Shown here: piece by piece, positions 1 through 8,303 of the stretch
Layout: each line of letters begins with the position of its first letter
Position numbering within the stretch: position 1 is the first letter of the stretch
Source of the DNA: Kaiparowitsia implicata GSE-PSE-MK54-09C
Lineage (GTDB): Bacteria > Cyanobacteriota > Cyanobacteriia > Elainellales > Elainellaceae
NCBI GenBank assembly: GCA_019359435.1
Contig: JAHHHI010000002.1
Coordinates: 1-48,421, forward strand
Length of the DNA stretch: 48,421 nt
Direction of reading: 5' to 3'
Made by a program: the position numbers and the translations under genes
The notes under the pieces: model-generated
What the model saw: only the letters and a program-made list of their open reading frames with translations
The model's database searches: none
What the model was told of the DNA's origin: nothing

Positions 1-2
1 TT

Positions 3-110
3 CTCGTCAACCTGGTCTCGGGCCTGATTGCCTACGCCTACCACCCCGACAAGCCATCGTTGGGCATCCCAGATGATGAGCTTAAAGCCCTGCCACAAGC
101 CGCTTTTTAA
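3..110 (+). CDS. C-terminal 35 codons of a gene entering from the left (possible transposase end)
   Basis: An open frame without a start runs from the window edge to a TAA at 108-110. It uses GC-ending codons typical of coding DNA here. The peptide begins LVNLVSGLIAYAY and then has a DKPSL motif. A hydrophobic 'NLVSGLIAY' stretch followed by 'KPSL' resembles the C-terminal tail of some transposases (IS982-like ones come to mind), but this is recall, not an alignment. No terminal inverted repeat was recognised downstream. It could equally be the end of an ordinary gene. Confidence 0.4.
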   Translation, partial: LVNLVSGLIAYAYHPDKPSLGIPDDELKALPQAAF

Positions 111-299
111 CGGTCGAACTCAGGTCTATAATTATCTATTCAACCCTATCCCATACCAATTTCAGAGCATAGGAGTCGCACTAAGCCGAGCACTTCATAG
201 GGTGCGACCACAGCCATCCTTCTATCCGGGATGGTGATGCGCCTAGATAAAGAGACAGTGAGACGACAGTCCCCAAACCCGCACTAGCTAACCCGAACA
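111..299. other. convergent intergenic gap with a small hairpin
   Basis: This gap separates the left-edge gene and the radical SAM gene, which converge here. It holds one modest hairpin at 175-208 (GTCGCAC pairing with GTGCGAC across a 20-nt loop). That could serve as a weak terminator. Nothing else was recognised. Confidence 0.4.
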
Positions 300-1895
300 C
301 TATGAGGCGATCGCCACTTCATTCTCATCTGCTGAGGCAACCTCAGCCGGAACAGCCTGCATCTCTTGCCGCTTAAATTCCGCCAGTTGTGATTCAATTT
401 GCTCGCGGACAATCTGGCGATATTCCAAAAAGTGCTCATTGTGAGCACAAGCTGACAGGTATAAATCTGCCACCTTGGGGTTATGGCGCACAATGCTGAA
501 CAGATGATGCCAGAACTTCCAGCGGGTCTCGCGCTTAAACCCTTGCCGCCAGATCACAATCAGCAGCGCTTTCACCAGCACCCACTCGGGCCACTTCGCC
601 GGGGCCGACCAACTGGGGCCACCCATGATCATAAAGCAGCGATAGGTGCGGTCGAGATAGCGCACTGGGTCATAGAGGGCGCAAAATGCCTCAACATATT
701 CAGTGGCAATATCTTCTAACGGGCGCGTGGGAGTAAAGTTCATCAACGTGGTTTGGTTGATGTTGCCATCGGCGTTGTCGCGCAGTCGGCCTTCTTTTTT
801 GAGGCGATGCCACAGAGCCGTGTTAGGCAAGGCTTGCAGCATGGCAAATGTGGTGGAGGGAATAGCCGCCAACTCGGCAAATCGAACGATGCGATCGCCC
901 GCTCCCGCTTTTTCTCCATCAAATCCAATGATGAAGCCAGCCATAGGGCGTAGCCCTGCTCGAATAATGGTTTCTACAGACTCTGTCAAAGAACTGCGCG
1001 TGTTCTGAAACTTTTTGGTGAGCTGCAGACTGTCTTCATCAGGCGTTTCGATACCCAAAAACACCGCCTTAAAACCGCTTTCCACCATCAGCTCCAGCAG
1101 TTCTGGGTCTTGTGCCAGATCGATCGACGCTTCGGTATCAAAGCTAAACGGATACTGGTGGTCGGCCATCCACTGCTTTAGTTTATGCAGCAGCAGCTTT
1201 ACATTACGCTTGTTGCCAATGAAGTTGTCATCCACCATAAACACACTGCGCCGCCAGCCCAGCTCATACAAATGGTCCAGCTCGGCTAGAAGCTGCGCTG
1301 GGTCTTTGGTGCGCGGCTTGCGCCCATACAGCACAATAATGTCGCAAAACTCACACTGAAAGGGACACCCACGCGAAAACTGCACCGACATAGAATCGTA
1401 GGCATCTAGCTCTAGCAGATCATAGCGAGGGATGGGTGTGGTGGTGACATCGGGCTTTTCGCTGGTGCGAAACGTGCCGCTGGTCTCACCTCGCTGAATC
1501 GCCTCCACAAACATGGGTAGCGTGATTTCGCCTTCATCTAAAATCAAGAAATCGACGCCCGCAGTTTCCACTTCGTGGGGCACAGAGGTGGCATAGGGGC
1601 CGCCCACAGCAACGAGCTTGCCGCGGCGCTTGGCCTCGCGCACCTGAGCCAGCATGTCGCCTTTTTGCACAATCATGCCAGAGATGATGACCAAATCTGC
1701 CCAGTCCCATTCTTCTTCGGTAGCTGGGCGAATGTTGCGATCGACCAGCTTGAAGTTCCACTCTTGCGGCAGGATAGCAGCGACAGTGATGAGCCCCAAC
1801 GGAGGCAGCAACACCTTGCGATTAATAAGTTCCAAAATTTTGTCATAGGACCAAAACGTGGGAGGAAAAATAGGATAAATCAATAGCGTGTTCAT
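300..1895 (-). CDS. B12-binding-domain radical SAM protein (DUF4070 type)
   Basis: A 531-residue cytoplasmic protein. The N-terminal ~150 residues look like a cobalamin-binding Rossmann domain (IISG and VAVGGPYAT strands). A radical SAM domain follows with the cluster motif GCPFQCEFC, giving Cys177, Cys181 and Cys184. The C-terminal ~130 residues match the DUF4070 tail in layout. Such enzymes usually methylate or rearrange unactivated carbons using a [4Fe-4S] cluster, SAM and cobalamin. The hopanoid C-2 methylase HpnP has the same architecture, but cyanobacteria carry several paralogues and the substrate cannot be assigned. I chose ATG 1895 because GAGG lies about 11 nt upstream; a GTG at 1913 would add six residues. 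It is transcribed alone, with a short tandem repeat just upstream. Confidence 0.88.
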   Translation of the reverse strand: MNTLLIYPIFPPTFWSYDKILELINRKVLLPPLGLITVAAILPQEWNFKLVDRNIRPATEEEWDWADLVIISGMIVQKGDMLAQVREAKRRGKLVAVGGPYATSVPHEVETAGVDFLILDEGEITLPMFVEAIQRGETSGTFRTSEKPDVTTTPIPRYDLLELDAYDSMSVQFSRGCPFQCEFCDIIVLYGRKPRTKDPAQLLAELDHLYELGWRRSVFMVDDNFIGNKRNVKLLLHKLKQWMADHQYPFSFDTEASIDLAQDPELLELMVESGFKAVFLGIETPDEDSLQLTKKFQNTRSSLTESVETIIRAGLRPMAGFIIGFDGEKAGAGDRIVRFAELAAIPSTTFAMLQALPNTALWHRLKKEGRLRDNADGNINQTTLMNFTPTRPLEDIATEYVEAFCALYDPVRYLDRTYRCFMIMGGPSWSAPAKWPEWVLVKALLIVIWRQGFKRETRWKFWHHLFSIVRHNPKVADLYLSACAHNEHFLEYRQIVREQIESQLAEFKRQEMQAVPAEVASADENEVAIAS

Positions 1896-1918
1896 AAAAA
1901 TGGCGTACCTCACACAAT

Positions 1919-1954
1919 TGGGCTAAAACGTGGGCTAAAACGTGGGCTAAAACA
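1919..1954. repeat. three tandem 12-bp repeats upstream of the radical SAM gene
   Basis: The unit TGGGCTAAAACG occurs at 1919-1930 and 1931-1942, and at 1943-1954 with one change in the last base. It starts 24 nt upstream of the radical SAM start codon, so it probably lies in the leader or promoter. It may be slippage or a repeated protein-binding site. Confidence 0.7.
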
Positions 1955-2315
1955 GTCTGGTTTGACGGTTGGGAGTGCTTCATCCTACTCGTTTGCTCAT
2001 ACACCGCTGTATGGCGGCAAAACCATAGTTTGAACTATCAAGTTTGAACCATGACTCTTCATGGCACAGATTTATCAGTAGACTTAATTGGAAATAATAT
2101 TAGCGACGCTACAGGTAGTGCCAAAGTTAAAATGATTACCTTGATAGGATCTACCTATAGCGCGGCCTCTTATAACCAATAAAGTTTAGTTCAGCTTGAG
2201 AAATTACGTCTGACGAAAGCAATGTCCCAAGCTGCATTGATTGTAGTCGTTTTACTACGAGCGCTGAGTCAATAGCAAGTGTCTGTGGGACGCTGCGTGC
2301 AGGTGAAGTAAGCCC
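1955..2315. other. intergenic region between mscS-type gene and radical SAM gene
   Basis: About 360 bp with no credible reading frame. It lies 3' of the MscS-type gene and 5' of the radical SAM gene, both on the minus strand. It presumably holds a terminator and promoter. I saw no strong hairpin or known motif. Confidence 0.5.
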
Positions 2316-3161
2316 TTATCCCGAATTTTTCTGATAAAGATAGACATCGCGCTGCGGAAAGGGAATGGAGATACCCTCAGCATCTAGCTTTTTCTTGATA
2401 TTTTCATAGGCCGTGAAATAGACGGGCCAGTAGTGTTCGGTGCGCGTCCAGGGGCGCACGGCAAAGTTGACGCTGCTGTTTGCCAGCTCTAGCACGCCAA
2501 TCATGGGCGGCGGGTCTTGCAGGATGCGGTCGTCTTGTGCCAGTGCGGCCGTAATCACCTGCTTGACGCGGTCAATATCTTCGTGGTAAGCCACGCCCAC
2601 CACCAGATCAACCCGCAGAACTCCCTTAGTGGAATAGTTAACGATATTGTTAGCCGTAAGGCTGTTGTTGGGGATGATGACGGTTTTGTTGTCGAGCCGG
2701 CGCATCATGGTGGTAAAGAGCTGGATATCTTCCACAAACCCTGATTCGCCGCCGCCCTCAATCCAGTCGCCCACTCGAAACGGATGGAAGAACACAATCA
2801 GCAGCCCGGCTGCAAAGTTGGAGAGAGACCCTTGCAACGCTAGCCCTACTGCCAGACCCGCAGCACCCAAGATGGCGACGAGTGATGTGGTTTCGATGCC
2901 GAGTTGGCCCAGCGCGGCCAGAATTACGAAGGCGGTGATTCCGTATTCGGCAAAGTTGCTGGTGAAGGAGATCAGGTTGGGATTGAGGGGGGTGCGGTTC
3001 ATCAGCCGCTTGATTAGGCGGCGCAGTTGTTTGGCGATCCACCGACCGATGGCAAAGATGGCGATCGCCGCAATCAAACGCAGCCCAAACTCCAGCACCA
3101 TCGCCTGCATTTGCAGGTATAAAGCGCTCAGCGAATCCAGGTTTACAAGGTCAAAGCTCAT
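2316..3161 (-). CDS. small-conductance mechanosensitive channel (MscS family)
   Basis: A 281-residue inner-membrane protein, close to E. coli MscS (286). Hydrophobic segments lie at about residues 18-42, 68-92 and 95-125. The pore helix is Gly/Ala-rich (LGAAGLAVGLALQGSL), followed by the family hallmark NFAAGLLI and a beta domain containing GDWIE. After it come the strand VIIPNNSL and a cytoplasmic alpha/beta C-terminus. The family gates at high membrane tension to release solutes on hypo-osmotic shock. The protein belongs to the short 'core' MscS class with no extra sensory domain. It is divergent from the racemase at 3267 with 105 bp between, which must hold both promoters. Confidence 0.93.
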   Translation of the reverse strand: MSFDLVNLDSLSALYLQMQAMVLEFGLRLIAAIAIFAIGRWIAKQLRRLIKRLMNRTPLNPNLISFTSNFAEYGITAFVILAALGQLGIETTSLVAILGAAGLAVGLALQGSLSNFAAGLLIVFFHPFRVGDWIEGGGESGFVEDIQLFTTMMRRLDNKTVIIPNNSLTANNIVNYSTKGVLRVDLVVGVAYHEDIDRVKQVITAALAQDDRILQDPPPMIGVLELANSSVNFAVRPWTRTEHYWPVYFTAYENIKKKLDAEGISIPFPQRDVYLYQKNSG

Positions 3162-3266
3162 GGAGATATCATCACGTAATCAGACTCACGACTGGACGAT
3201 ACCACGCTTGGCTGCTGGCTCCAATGGCTAGGAATAAATGCACACTCAACCGATGCGACATAACCT

Positions 3267-3992
3267 ATGCGGATCACTGTGATCAACCCCAACACGACCG
3301 AGACCATGACGGCTGCCATCGGGCAGATCGCCAAGGCCCACGCTGCTCCTAGTACGGAGATCACGGCGATGAATCCGGCGCGCGGCCCAGTGTCAATCGA
3401 GAGCTTTTATGATGAGTATCTGGCAATTCCCGAAGTGCTAAAGCTGGTGCGGCAGCATGACGCTGAAAGTGATGCCATTGTCCTCGCGTGCTGGGGAGAT
3501 CCGGGGATCGATGCAGTGCGCGAGATGACAACGAAGCCAGTTGTGGGCATTGCCGAAGCGTCAATGTATGCCGCCAATGCGATCGCCCCCCGGTGGTCAG
3601 TCGTCACCACCTTGGCCCGCAGCTACCACATGGTGGAGCATGTGGTAAAAAAAACCGGGTTGGGCGATCGCTGTGCATCAATTCGCTGTGTCGATATGCC
3701 CGTCCTAGACTGTGACGAAAACCCCGACGCCGTGCTCCAAGGCCTAGAACAGGGAGGCCGCCTGGCGCTACAAGCCGACCATGCCGAAGCCATCATCCTC
3801 GGCTGTGCGGGCATGGGTGGCATGGAAGCAGCGCTATCGCAGCGACTCGGGGTTCCCTGTGTGGATCCCGTTGCTGCGGGCGTCCGGTTTGCCGAACTGC
3901 TAGTGGGGATGCAACTCACCACCAGCAAACGCCTCACCTACCGCCCCCCTGAGCCCAAACTACGCAAAGGCATGGAGGACAGCCAAGACTAG
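3267..3992 (+). CDS. Asp/Glu/hydantoin racemase family protein
   Basis: A 241-residue cytoplasmic cofactor-independent racemase. The N-terminus ITVINPNTT is typical of hydantoin and allantoin racemases. Two catalytic cysteines lie in family contexts: Cys75 in LACWGDPG and Cys180 in ILGCAGMGG. They act as the acid/base pair that inverts the alpha carbon. A hydantoin substrate is plausible because a hydantoinase-type amidohydrolase lies at 42907-44325 in the same window, but the two are far apart and not co-transcribed. Aspartate or another amino-acid derivative cannot be excluded. The stop codon TAG (3990-3992) lies within the CTAG flank of the MITE at 3989-4119, so the C-terminus may have been set by that insertion. 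Confidence 0.85.
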   Translation: MRITVINPNTTETMTAAIGQIAKAHAAPSTEITAMNPARGPVSIESFYDEYLAIPEVLKLVRQHDAESDAIVLACWGDPGIDAVREMTTKPVVGIAEASMYAANAIAPRWSVVTTLARSYHMVEHVVKKTGLGDRCASIRCVDMPVLDCDENPDAVLQGLEQGGRLALQADHAEAIILGCAGMGGMEAALSQRLGVPCVDPVAAGVRFAELLVGMQLTTSKRLTYRPPEPKLRKGMEDSQD

Positions 3993-4119
3993 GGCGTGTC
4001 ATCAATTCCGACCAAACGCCTGATGCTATGAGCGTTGCCACGCCCGACCCAAAAACGAGGCTAGGGGCTGTGACTGTTGATTTCTGGGATATCAGAGGCT
4101 AATTGATGACAGCCCCTAG
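3989..4119. mobile_element. 131-bp MITE with CTAG flanks, copy 1
   Basis: The element has imperfect terminal inverted repeats: GGGCGTGTCATCAATT at the left and the complement of GGGCTGTCATCAATT at the right. CTAG lies at both ends (3989-3992 and 4116-4119). It folds into two hairpins: GGGCGTG pairs with CACGCCC in the left half, and GCTAGGGGCTGT pairs with its complement in the right half. It encodes nothing. An inverted copy of nearly the same length lies at 23210-23339. Small size, inverted ends and an apparent target duplication fit a MITE moved by an unidentified transposase, perhaps of the IS5 group. The flanking TAGs form the stop codons of both convergent neighbours. Confidence 0.85.
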
Positions 4120-6689
4120 CGTTCTACCCCGGCCAGGTCGGTTGCTGACGCCTCTACACCCCTCTCCTGATCCACAAAGACTTGAACCAGTAAGCGATAT
4201 TCCTTCAGAGTTTCGTCAACCCAGCCCCGATCGCTGCTGTCGGCATAGAGATGCACCACGGGTTCACCAGCATCGGGCAAAATCAAAATCCAGCTATCCC
4301 GCTGGGGGCTAAAGATTTTCACCCCGTCAATCAGTTCCATCGTCTCACTCGCGTGGGTTTCAACCAGGTGTCGCATGAGCGATCCCTTCGCTGTCCAAGG
4401 ACAGCGCACGGTCAGGGTCTTGTGGCAAACCTGAGGCAGCTCAGCGCGAATTTGCCCCAAGGTGCGAATCTGCCCGCCATAGCGCTGATGATCTTGCCGA
4501 GAGAGCAGTTCGATGAGCTTGGCAATGCAAAACATGGCATCAAAGCCGGGATGCAACTGTGGAAAGATGAATCCCATTTCGCCGCTGCCCCCCAGCACCA
4601 CATTGGGATTGGTGTGACAGGCTTCCATCAGCGCAGTGGGGTTCACCTTCGTGCGAATCACTTCGCCATTGTGCCGTCGGGCAATCTGCTCGATAGCACT
4701 AGACGAGTTAACGGGCACAACCACGGTGCTACGAGGATTCTGCAATAGGCTCATGTGCACCATCAGTGCGGTTAGCAGTTCACCTCGAATGGGGCTACCG
4801 CCTTCATCTACCAAAATTAACTGCTCGCCGTTGCCCGACACCTGCACACCAAAGTTGGCCTTGAGCGCTTCGACCACGTGACCCAGCTGACTGAGCAGGG
4901 CTTCGCGGTCAGAGATGGTGGGCACGGTCTGGTTGAGGCTGGCGTTGAGCACAACAGCGTCGCAGCCAAACTTTGCCAGGAGCGTGGGGAGCACAGCGCC
5001 GGATACGGCATAGGCATAGTCCACTACTACTTTAGAGTTGCTGCTGCGGACGGAATCTACATCCAGCATCCGCTCAAAGCTGGTGCAGTAAATTTCTGTG
5101 GCTTGATCCACATACACGATGTTGCCGATTTCCTGCATTTGGGCGCGGCGAAAATCTTCTTTGAAGTAGGCGCCTTCGATTTTCTTCTCACGCGATTTGG
5201 ACAGGTTGATGCCTTTGCTATCAAAGAATTCAATCAGGATGTGATCAGATCGCTCAGGATGCACGCGCACATGGACGCCACCCGCCACATTGCGCACGGG
5301 CGCTACGGCACGCGCTAGGGGTATAGCGGTGGCCTCTAAGTTTTGCACATGCACGCCTACCGACATCAGACCCGAGATGAGCGATCGCGACACCATGCGA
5401 GAGATATTGCGCTGATCGCGAGAGACGCTCACCTGCGACCCAGGCTGAAGGGTAGACCCAAAGGCTGCACCCAGTCGCACTGCAAACTCAGGGGTGATAT
5501 CAACGTTCGCCAGCCCTGAGACACCCCGCTGCCCAAAGAGGTTGCGGTGGGCGGCATGGCCCCAAATTAGGTTCATGTTGGCGATCGCCCCCGGTTCGAT
5601 CCGCTTGCTCGGCCATATCCGTACATCGGGATTAATTAGCGCTTCTTCTCCCACAATTGACAGCGACCCCACCACAGCCCCTTCCAGCACATGAGCGCGA
5701 CGGTCAATGCGAGTGCCCCGAGCCGCAACGCAAGCCCGCAGATGGGCTTCATCCCCAATAGTGACACCGTTCCACACCACAGGGCGCTTGAGGTCGGCGT
5801 CAGCCCCAATGGTGACGTTGTCGCCAATTACTGTATCCGCATCAATCTGTGCCCGCGCTCCGATGTGGCAGTTGCTGCCAATCAGCGCTGGCGTCTCGAT
5901 CGCTGCGCTGGCGTCAATGTGGGTATTTTGCCCGATCCAAATGCCGGGCGATCGCTCCTCATAACCAATTTCTAGCCGCACCTCCCGATGCAGTGCCGCA
6001 TAGTGCGCCTCGCGATAGGCCACCAGATTGCCCACATCGCACCAGTAGCCCCGTGCCACATAGCCATACATGGGCACCCCTTTTTCCAGCAGCAGCGGAA
6101 ACAGGTCTTTGGAAAAGTCGGCTTCTTGACCTGCGGGCAGCACATCCAACAGTTCCGGCTCCAAAATATAGATGCCAGTGTTCACCGTATCGGAAAAAAT
6201 TTCACTGGTGGAAGGCTTTTCTAAAAAGCGGCGGATGCGCTGCTGCTCATCCACAATCACTACGCCAAACTCTAGCGGATTTGCAACAGGTGCTAGCACG
6301 AGCGTGGCCTTAGACCCGCGCTCGTGATGAAAGCGAATCGCCTCAGTCAAATTAATGTCAGTGATGCAGTCGCCACTGATCACCAAAAACGTCTCATTCA
6401 GCAACTCTGCTACGTTTTTAACACAGCCCGCTGTGCCCAGAGGCTGGTCTTCTTCAACGGCATAGGTCATTTGCACCCCAAAGTCGCTGCCGTCTAAGAA
6501 ATAGTCACGCATGACATCAGGTAAATAATGCAGCGTGGAGATAATTTCTGTAATGTCGTGCCGCCGCAGTAAGTTAACGATGTGCTCAGCGATAGGGCGA
6601 TTTAGAATCGGCACCATTGGTTTGGGCAGATCACAGGTGAGTGGCCGTAGCCGTGTTCCCGATCCTCCTGCCATTAGCACTGCTCTCAT
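4116..6689 (-). CDS. nucleotidyltransferase / left-handed beta-helix / phosphomannomutase-like fusion
   Basis: An 857-residue cytoplasmic protein. Residues 1-235 are a sugar-1-phosphate nucleotidyltransferase with the signature AGGSGTRLRPLT and KPMVPILN. Residues about 250-380 are hexapeptide repeats of a left-handed beta-helix. Residues about 385-850 resemble alpha-D-phosphohexomutase. The family is usually called mannose-1-phosphate guanylyltransferase and supplies GDP-mannose for polysaccharides. The mutase half looks catalytically dead: the phosphoserine loop TASHNP is absent from the expected place (residues 468-495), and the metal loop DGDxDR is replaced near 618-623 by SGNGEQ. The sugar-binding loop GGSGEMGF (700-707) survives. 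The start ATG 6689 is preceded by GGAGG. The stop lies in the CTAG flank of the MITE. Confidence 0.9.
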   Translation of the reverse strand: MRAVLMAGGSGTRLRPLTCDLPKPMVPILNRPIAEHIVNLLRRHDITEIISTLHYLPDVMRDYFLDGSDFGVQMTYAVEEDQPLGTAGCVKNVAELLNETFLVISGDCITDINLTEAIRFHHERGSKATLVLAPVANPLEFGVVIVDEQQRIRRFLEKPSTSEIFSDTVNTGIYILEPELLDVLPAGQEADFSKDLFPLLLEKGVPMYGYVARGYWCDVGNLVAYREAHYAALHREVRLEIGYEERSPGIWIGQNTHIDASAAIETPALIGSNCHIGARAQIDADTVIGDNVTIGADADLKRPVVWNGVTIGDEAHLRACVAARGTRIDRRAHVLEGAVVGSLSIVGEEALINPDVRIWPSKRIEPGAIANMNLIWGHAAHRNLFGQRGVSGLANVDITPEFAVRLGAAFGSTLQPGSQVSVSRDQRNISRMVSRSLISGLMSVGVHVQNLEATAIPLARAVAPVRNVAGGVHVRVHPERSDHILIEFFDSKGINLSKSREKKIEGAYFKEDFRRAQMQEIGNIVYVDQATEIYCTSFERMLDVDSVRSSNSKVVVDYAYAVSGAVLPTLLAKFGCDAVVLNASLNQTVPTISDREALLSQLGHVVEALKANFGVQVSGNGEQLILVDEGGSPIRGELLTALMVHMSLLQNPRSTVVVPVNSSSAIEQIARRHNGEVIRTKVNPTALMEACHTNPNVVLGGSGEMGFIFPQLHPGFDAMFCIAKLIELLSRQDHQRYGGQIRTLGQIRAELPQVCHKTLTVRCPWTAKGSLMRHLVETHASETMELIDGVKIFSPQRDSWILILPDAGEPVVHLYADSSDRGWVDETLKEYRLLVQVFVDQERGVEASATDLAGVER

Positions 6690-6868
6690 GGTTCCTCCTA
6701 ACGCCCCAGCCTAATCTGCATGAATCTGCATGACAGGGTGCACCACCGCAGGGTACACACCATCCCCTTCAACTGTGACAGAAATATCCGGGAGCATCCG
6801 GGTTATGTCGGAATTTTTCGACCTGAATGCAAGAAGGTCGCGTTTTCTGCCTGTTAAGAGCGAGATAT

Positions 6869-6882
6869 CCCTCCTAGGAGGG
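6869..6882. promoter_or_regulatory. 14-bp perfect palindrome in divergent promoter region
   Basis: CCCTCCTAGGAGGG lies between the divergent genes starting at 6689 (minus) and 6968 (plus). A dyad of this size in a divergent promoter gap is a plausible repressor operator. No known regulator consensus was matched. Confidence 0.3.
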
Positions 6883-6967
6883 TTCGGTTTTTTGGGAACG
6901 TTCTTGCCGAATCTACTCCGCTTCCTGGCGTACACTAGAAGAAACCTGGCACTGGTGGAGGGCGATC

Positions 6968-7144
6968 ATGGGATTATTAGTATTACTGGCTTTGGCGGGC
7001 TACGGGTGGGGGTCCGTTAAGTTTTGGAAAGGATTTAACCGTACCAATTTCAGCACGAATCGTCTGATGCTAACGATGGCGTGGCCTGTGCTGATTTTTA
7101 ATTCTTCCTATCGGCAAAACTTTAACCGCGCGTTGAAAGGCTAA
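6968..7144 (+). CDS. 58-residue conserved-type small membrane protein
   Basis: An ATG preceded by GGAGG about 8 nt upstream opens a 58-codon frame ending in TAA. The peptide begins MGLLVLLALAGYGWGSVKFW and ends with a basic tail (QNFNRALKG). An N-terminal hydrophobic stretch of about 14 residues precedes an Asn/Arg-rich segment with FNRTNFSTNR, then a second hydrophobic patch (LMLTMAWPVLIF). It may therefore be a small inner-membrane or membrane-associated protein. I recall no family name. The strong ribosome-binding site and protein-like composition support real coding. It precedes the methyltransferase by 118 bp and might be co-transcribed with it. Confidence 0.75.
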   Translation: MGLLVLLALAGYGWGSVKFWKGFNRTNFSTNRLMLTMAWPVLIFNSSYRQNFNRALKG

Positions 7145-7262
7145 GGTATAGGCAAGTTATTTGGGTTGACTCTGTTGCTGCAAACCGCAGACCTATACAG
7201 TGGCTTCGCGTATTCCAAGCAAGAGTATCACCGAATAACGCCCTATACGAGGCAGTAGATTC

Positions 7263-8015
7263 ATGGCGCGTTCTTCTGGGAAGCAGGCTGCGGATGGCAA
7301 TCTGTCGGGGTTTCTCTCCGCAGCACGGTCACAGTCTGGGGGCGATCGCTGGCATGCACAGATTGCGGCGATCGCTCTACGCTACAACAAAGAATTTCAG
7401 CGAGAGCCGTTTGATCTACCCGATGAAGTCAAGGCCATGCCGGTCTACGAAGAATGGCAGGCCGGTCTGCTGGCCGCGAAACTCGCCTCGCCGTTTTGGG
7501 AATTGCTCAAGCCAAAGAAAAACCAGCGGCTGCTCGACTTGGGCTGTGGCGTGAGCTTTCTCATTTATCCCTGGCGCGAATGGGATGCCTATTTTTATGG
7601 GCAAGATATCAGCGATTTTGCCTGCAATACTCTTAACTCTCGCGGGTCTCAGCTCAACTCCAAGCTGTTTAAAGGCGCTGTAGTTGCACCGGCGCATACG
7701 TTGGACTACGGTGACTTGCAGTTTGATGGGGCGATCGCCACAGGCTTTAGTTGCTATTATCCACTGGAGTATTGGCAAGAGGTGATGCAGGCGGTGCGAG
7801 CCGTGCTCAAACCCGAAGGCGTCTTTGTGTTTGACGTCCTCAACCCCAATGCCCCACTGTCTGAGAACTGGGCCATCCTCGAAACTTACTTGGGCGCAGA
7901 GGTTAACCTCGACTCTTTAGACGACTGGAAGGCCCTAATCAAGCAATCGCAAGGCAAAATCGTCAGACAAAAAGCAGGTGAACTGTTTCACATGTTCAAA
8001 ATTCAGTTTCAGTGA
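7263..8015 (+). CDS. class I SAM-dependent methyltransferase
   Basis: A 250-residue cytoplasmic protein. The SAM-binding motif I is LLDLGCGVSF (about residues 90-99). An acidic end of strand 2 follows (YGQDISDFA), then motif III-like FDGAIATGF and motif IV-like LKPEGVFVFDVLNP. The first ~70 residues form an extra helical segment with basic and aromatic residues. Motif order matches the methyltransferase 11/25 group, which acts on small molecules, lipids or proteins; the substrate is unknown. ATG 7263 is preceded by GAGG at a suitable distance. It may be transcribed with the small gene at 6968. Confidence 0.85.
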   Translation: MARSSGKQAADGNLSGFLSAARSQSGGDRWHAQIAAIALRYNKEFQREPFDLPDEVKAMPVYEEWQAGLLAAKLASPFWELLKPKKNQRLLDLGCGVSFLIYPWREWDAYFYGQDISDFACNTLNSRGSQLNSKLFKGAVVAPAHTLDYGDLQFDGAIATGFSCYYPLEYWQEVMQAVRAVLKPEGVFVFDVLNPNAPLSENWAILETYLGAEVNLDSLDDWKALIKQSQGKIVRQKAGELFHMFKIQFQ

Positions 8016-8303
8016 GCTTTTTTGAGACGCCCACGCCAGCATTCCAGCCCACTCTATTCGCGGCTCTTTTGCTCAAGTCATAGTGAAGCGTTAGACCCCG
8101 CCTGCTCTGCCGTTGCTTTATAAGACCATTTTTCTTGGGGTTAGATTGCACAGAGCCTCTAAATGCTGGAGTCATCCTCCACTTGCTCCAATCAGAATCT
8201 ACGGTAATCCCGTCGAGAAAGTGGGCTTAGGTGAACTCATAGAGTACAATTTCGGCTATGCCATTAGGCAAGCATTAGGCCAACCTGACATCCCTTGTTG
8301 CCC

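Noticed and set aside
28-237. 69-codon plus-strand frame near the left edge
   Set aside because: It runs across the stop of the left-edge gene in another frame, has no ribosome-binding site and poor protein composition.
1919-1954. Short tandem repeats considered as a CRISPR remnant
   Set aside because: Units are 12 bp and directly adjacent with no spacers.
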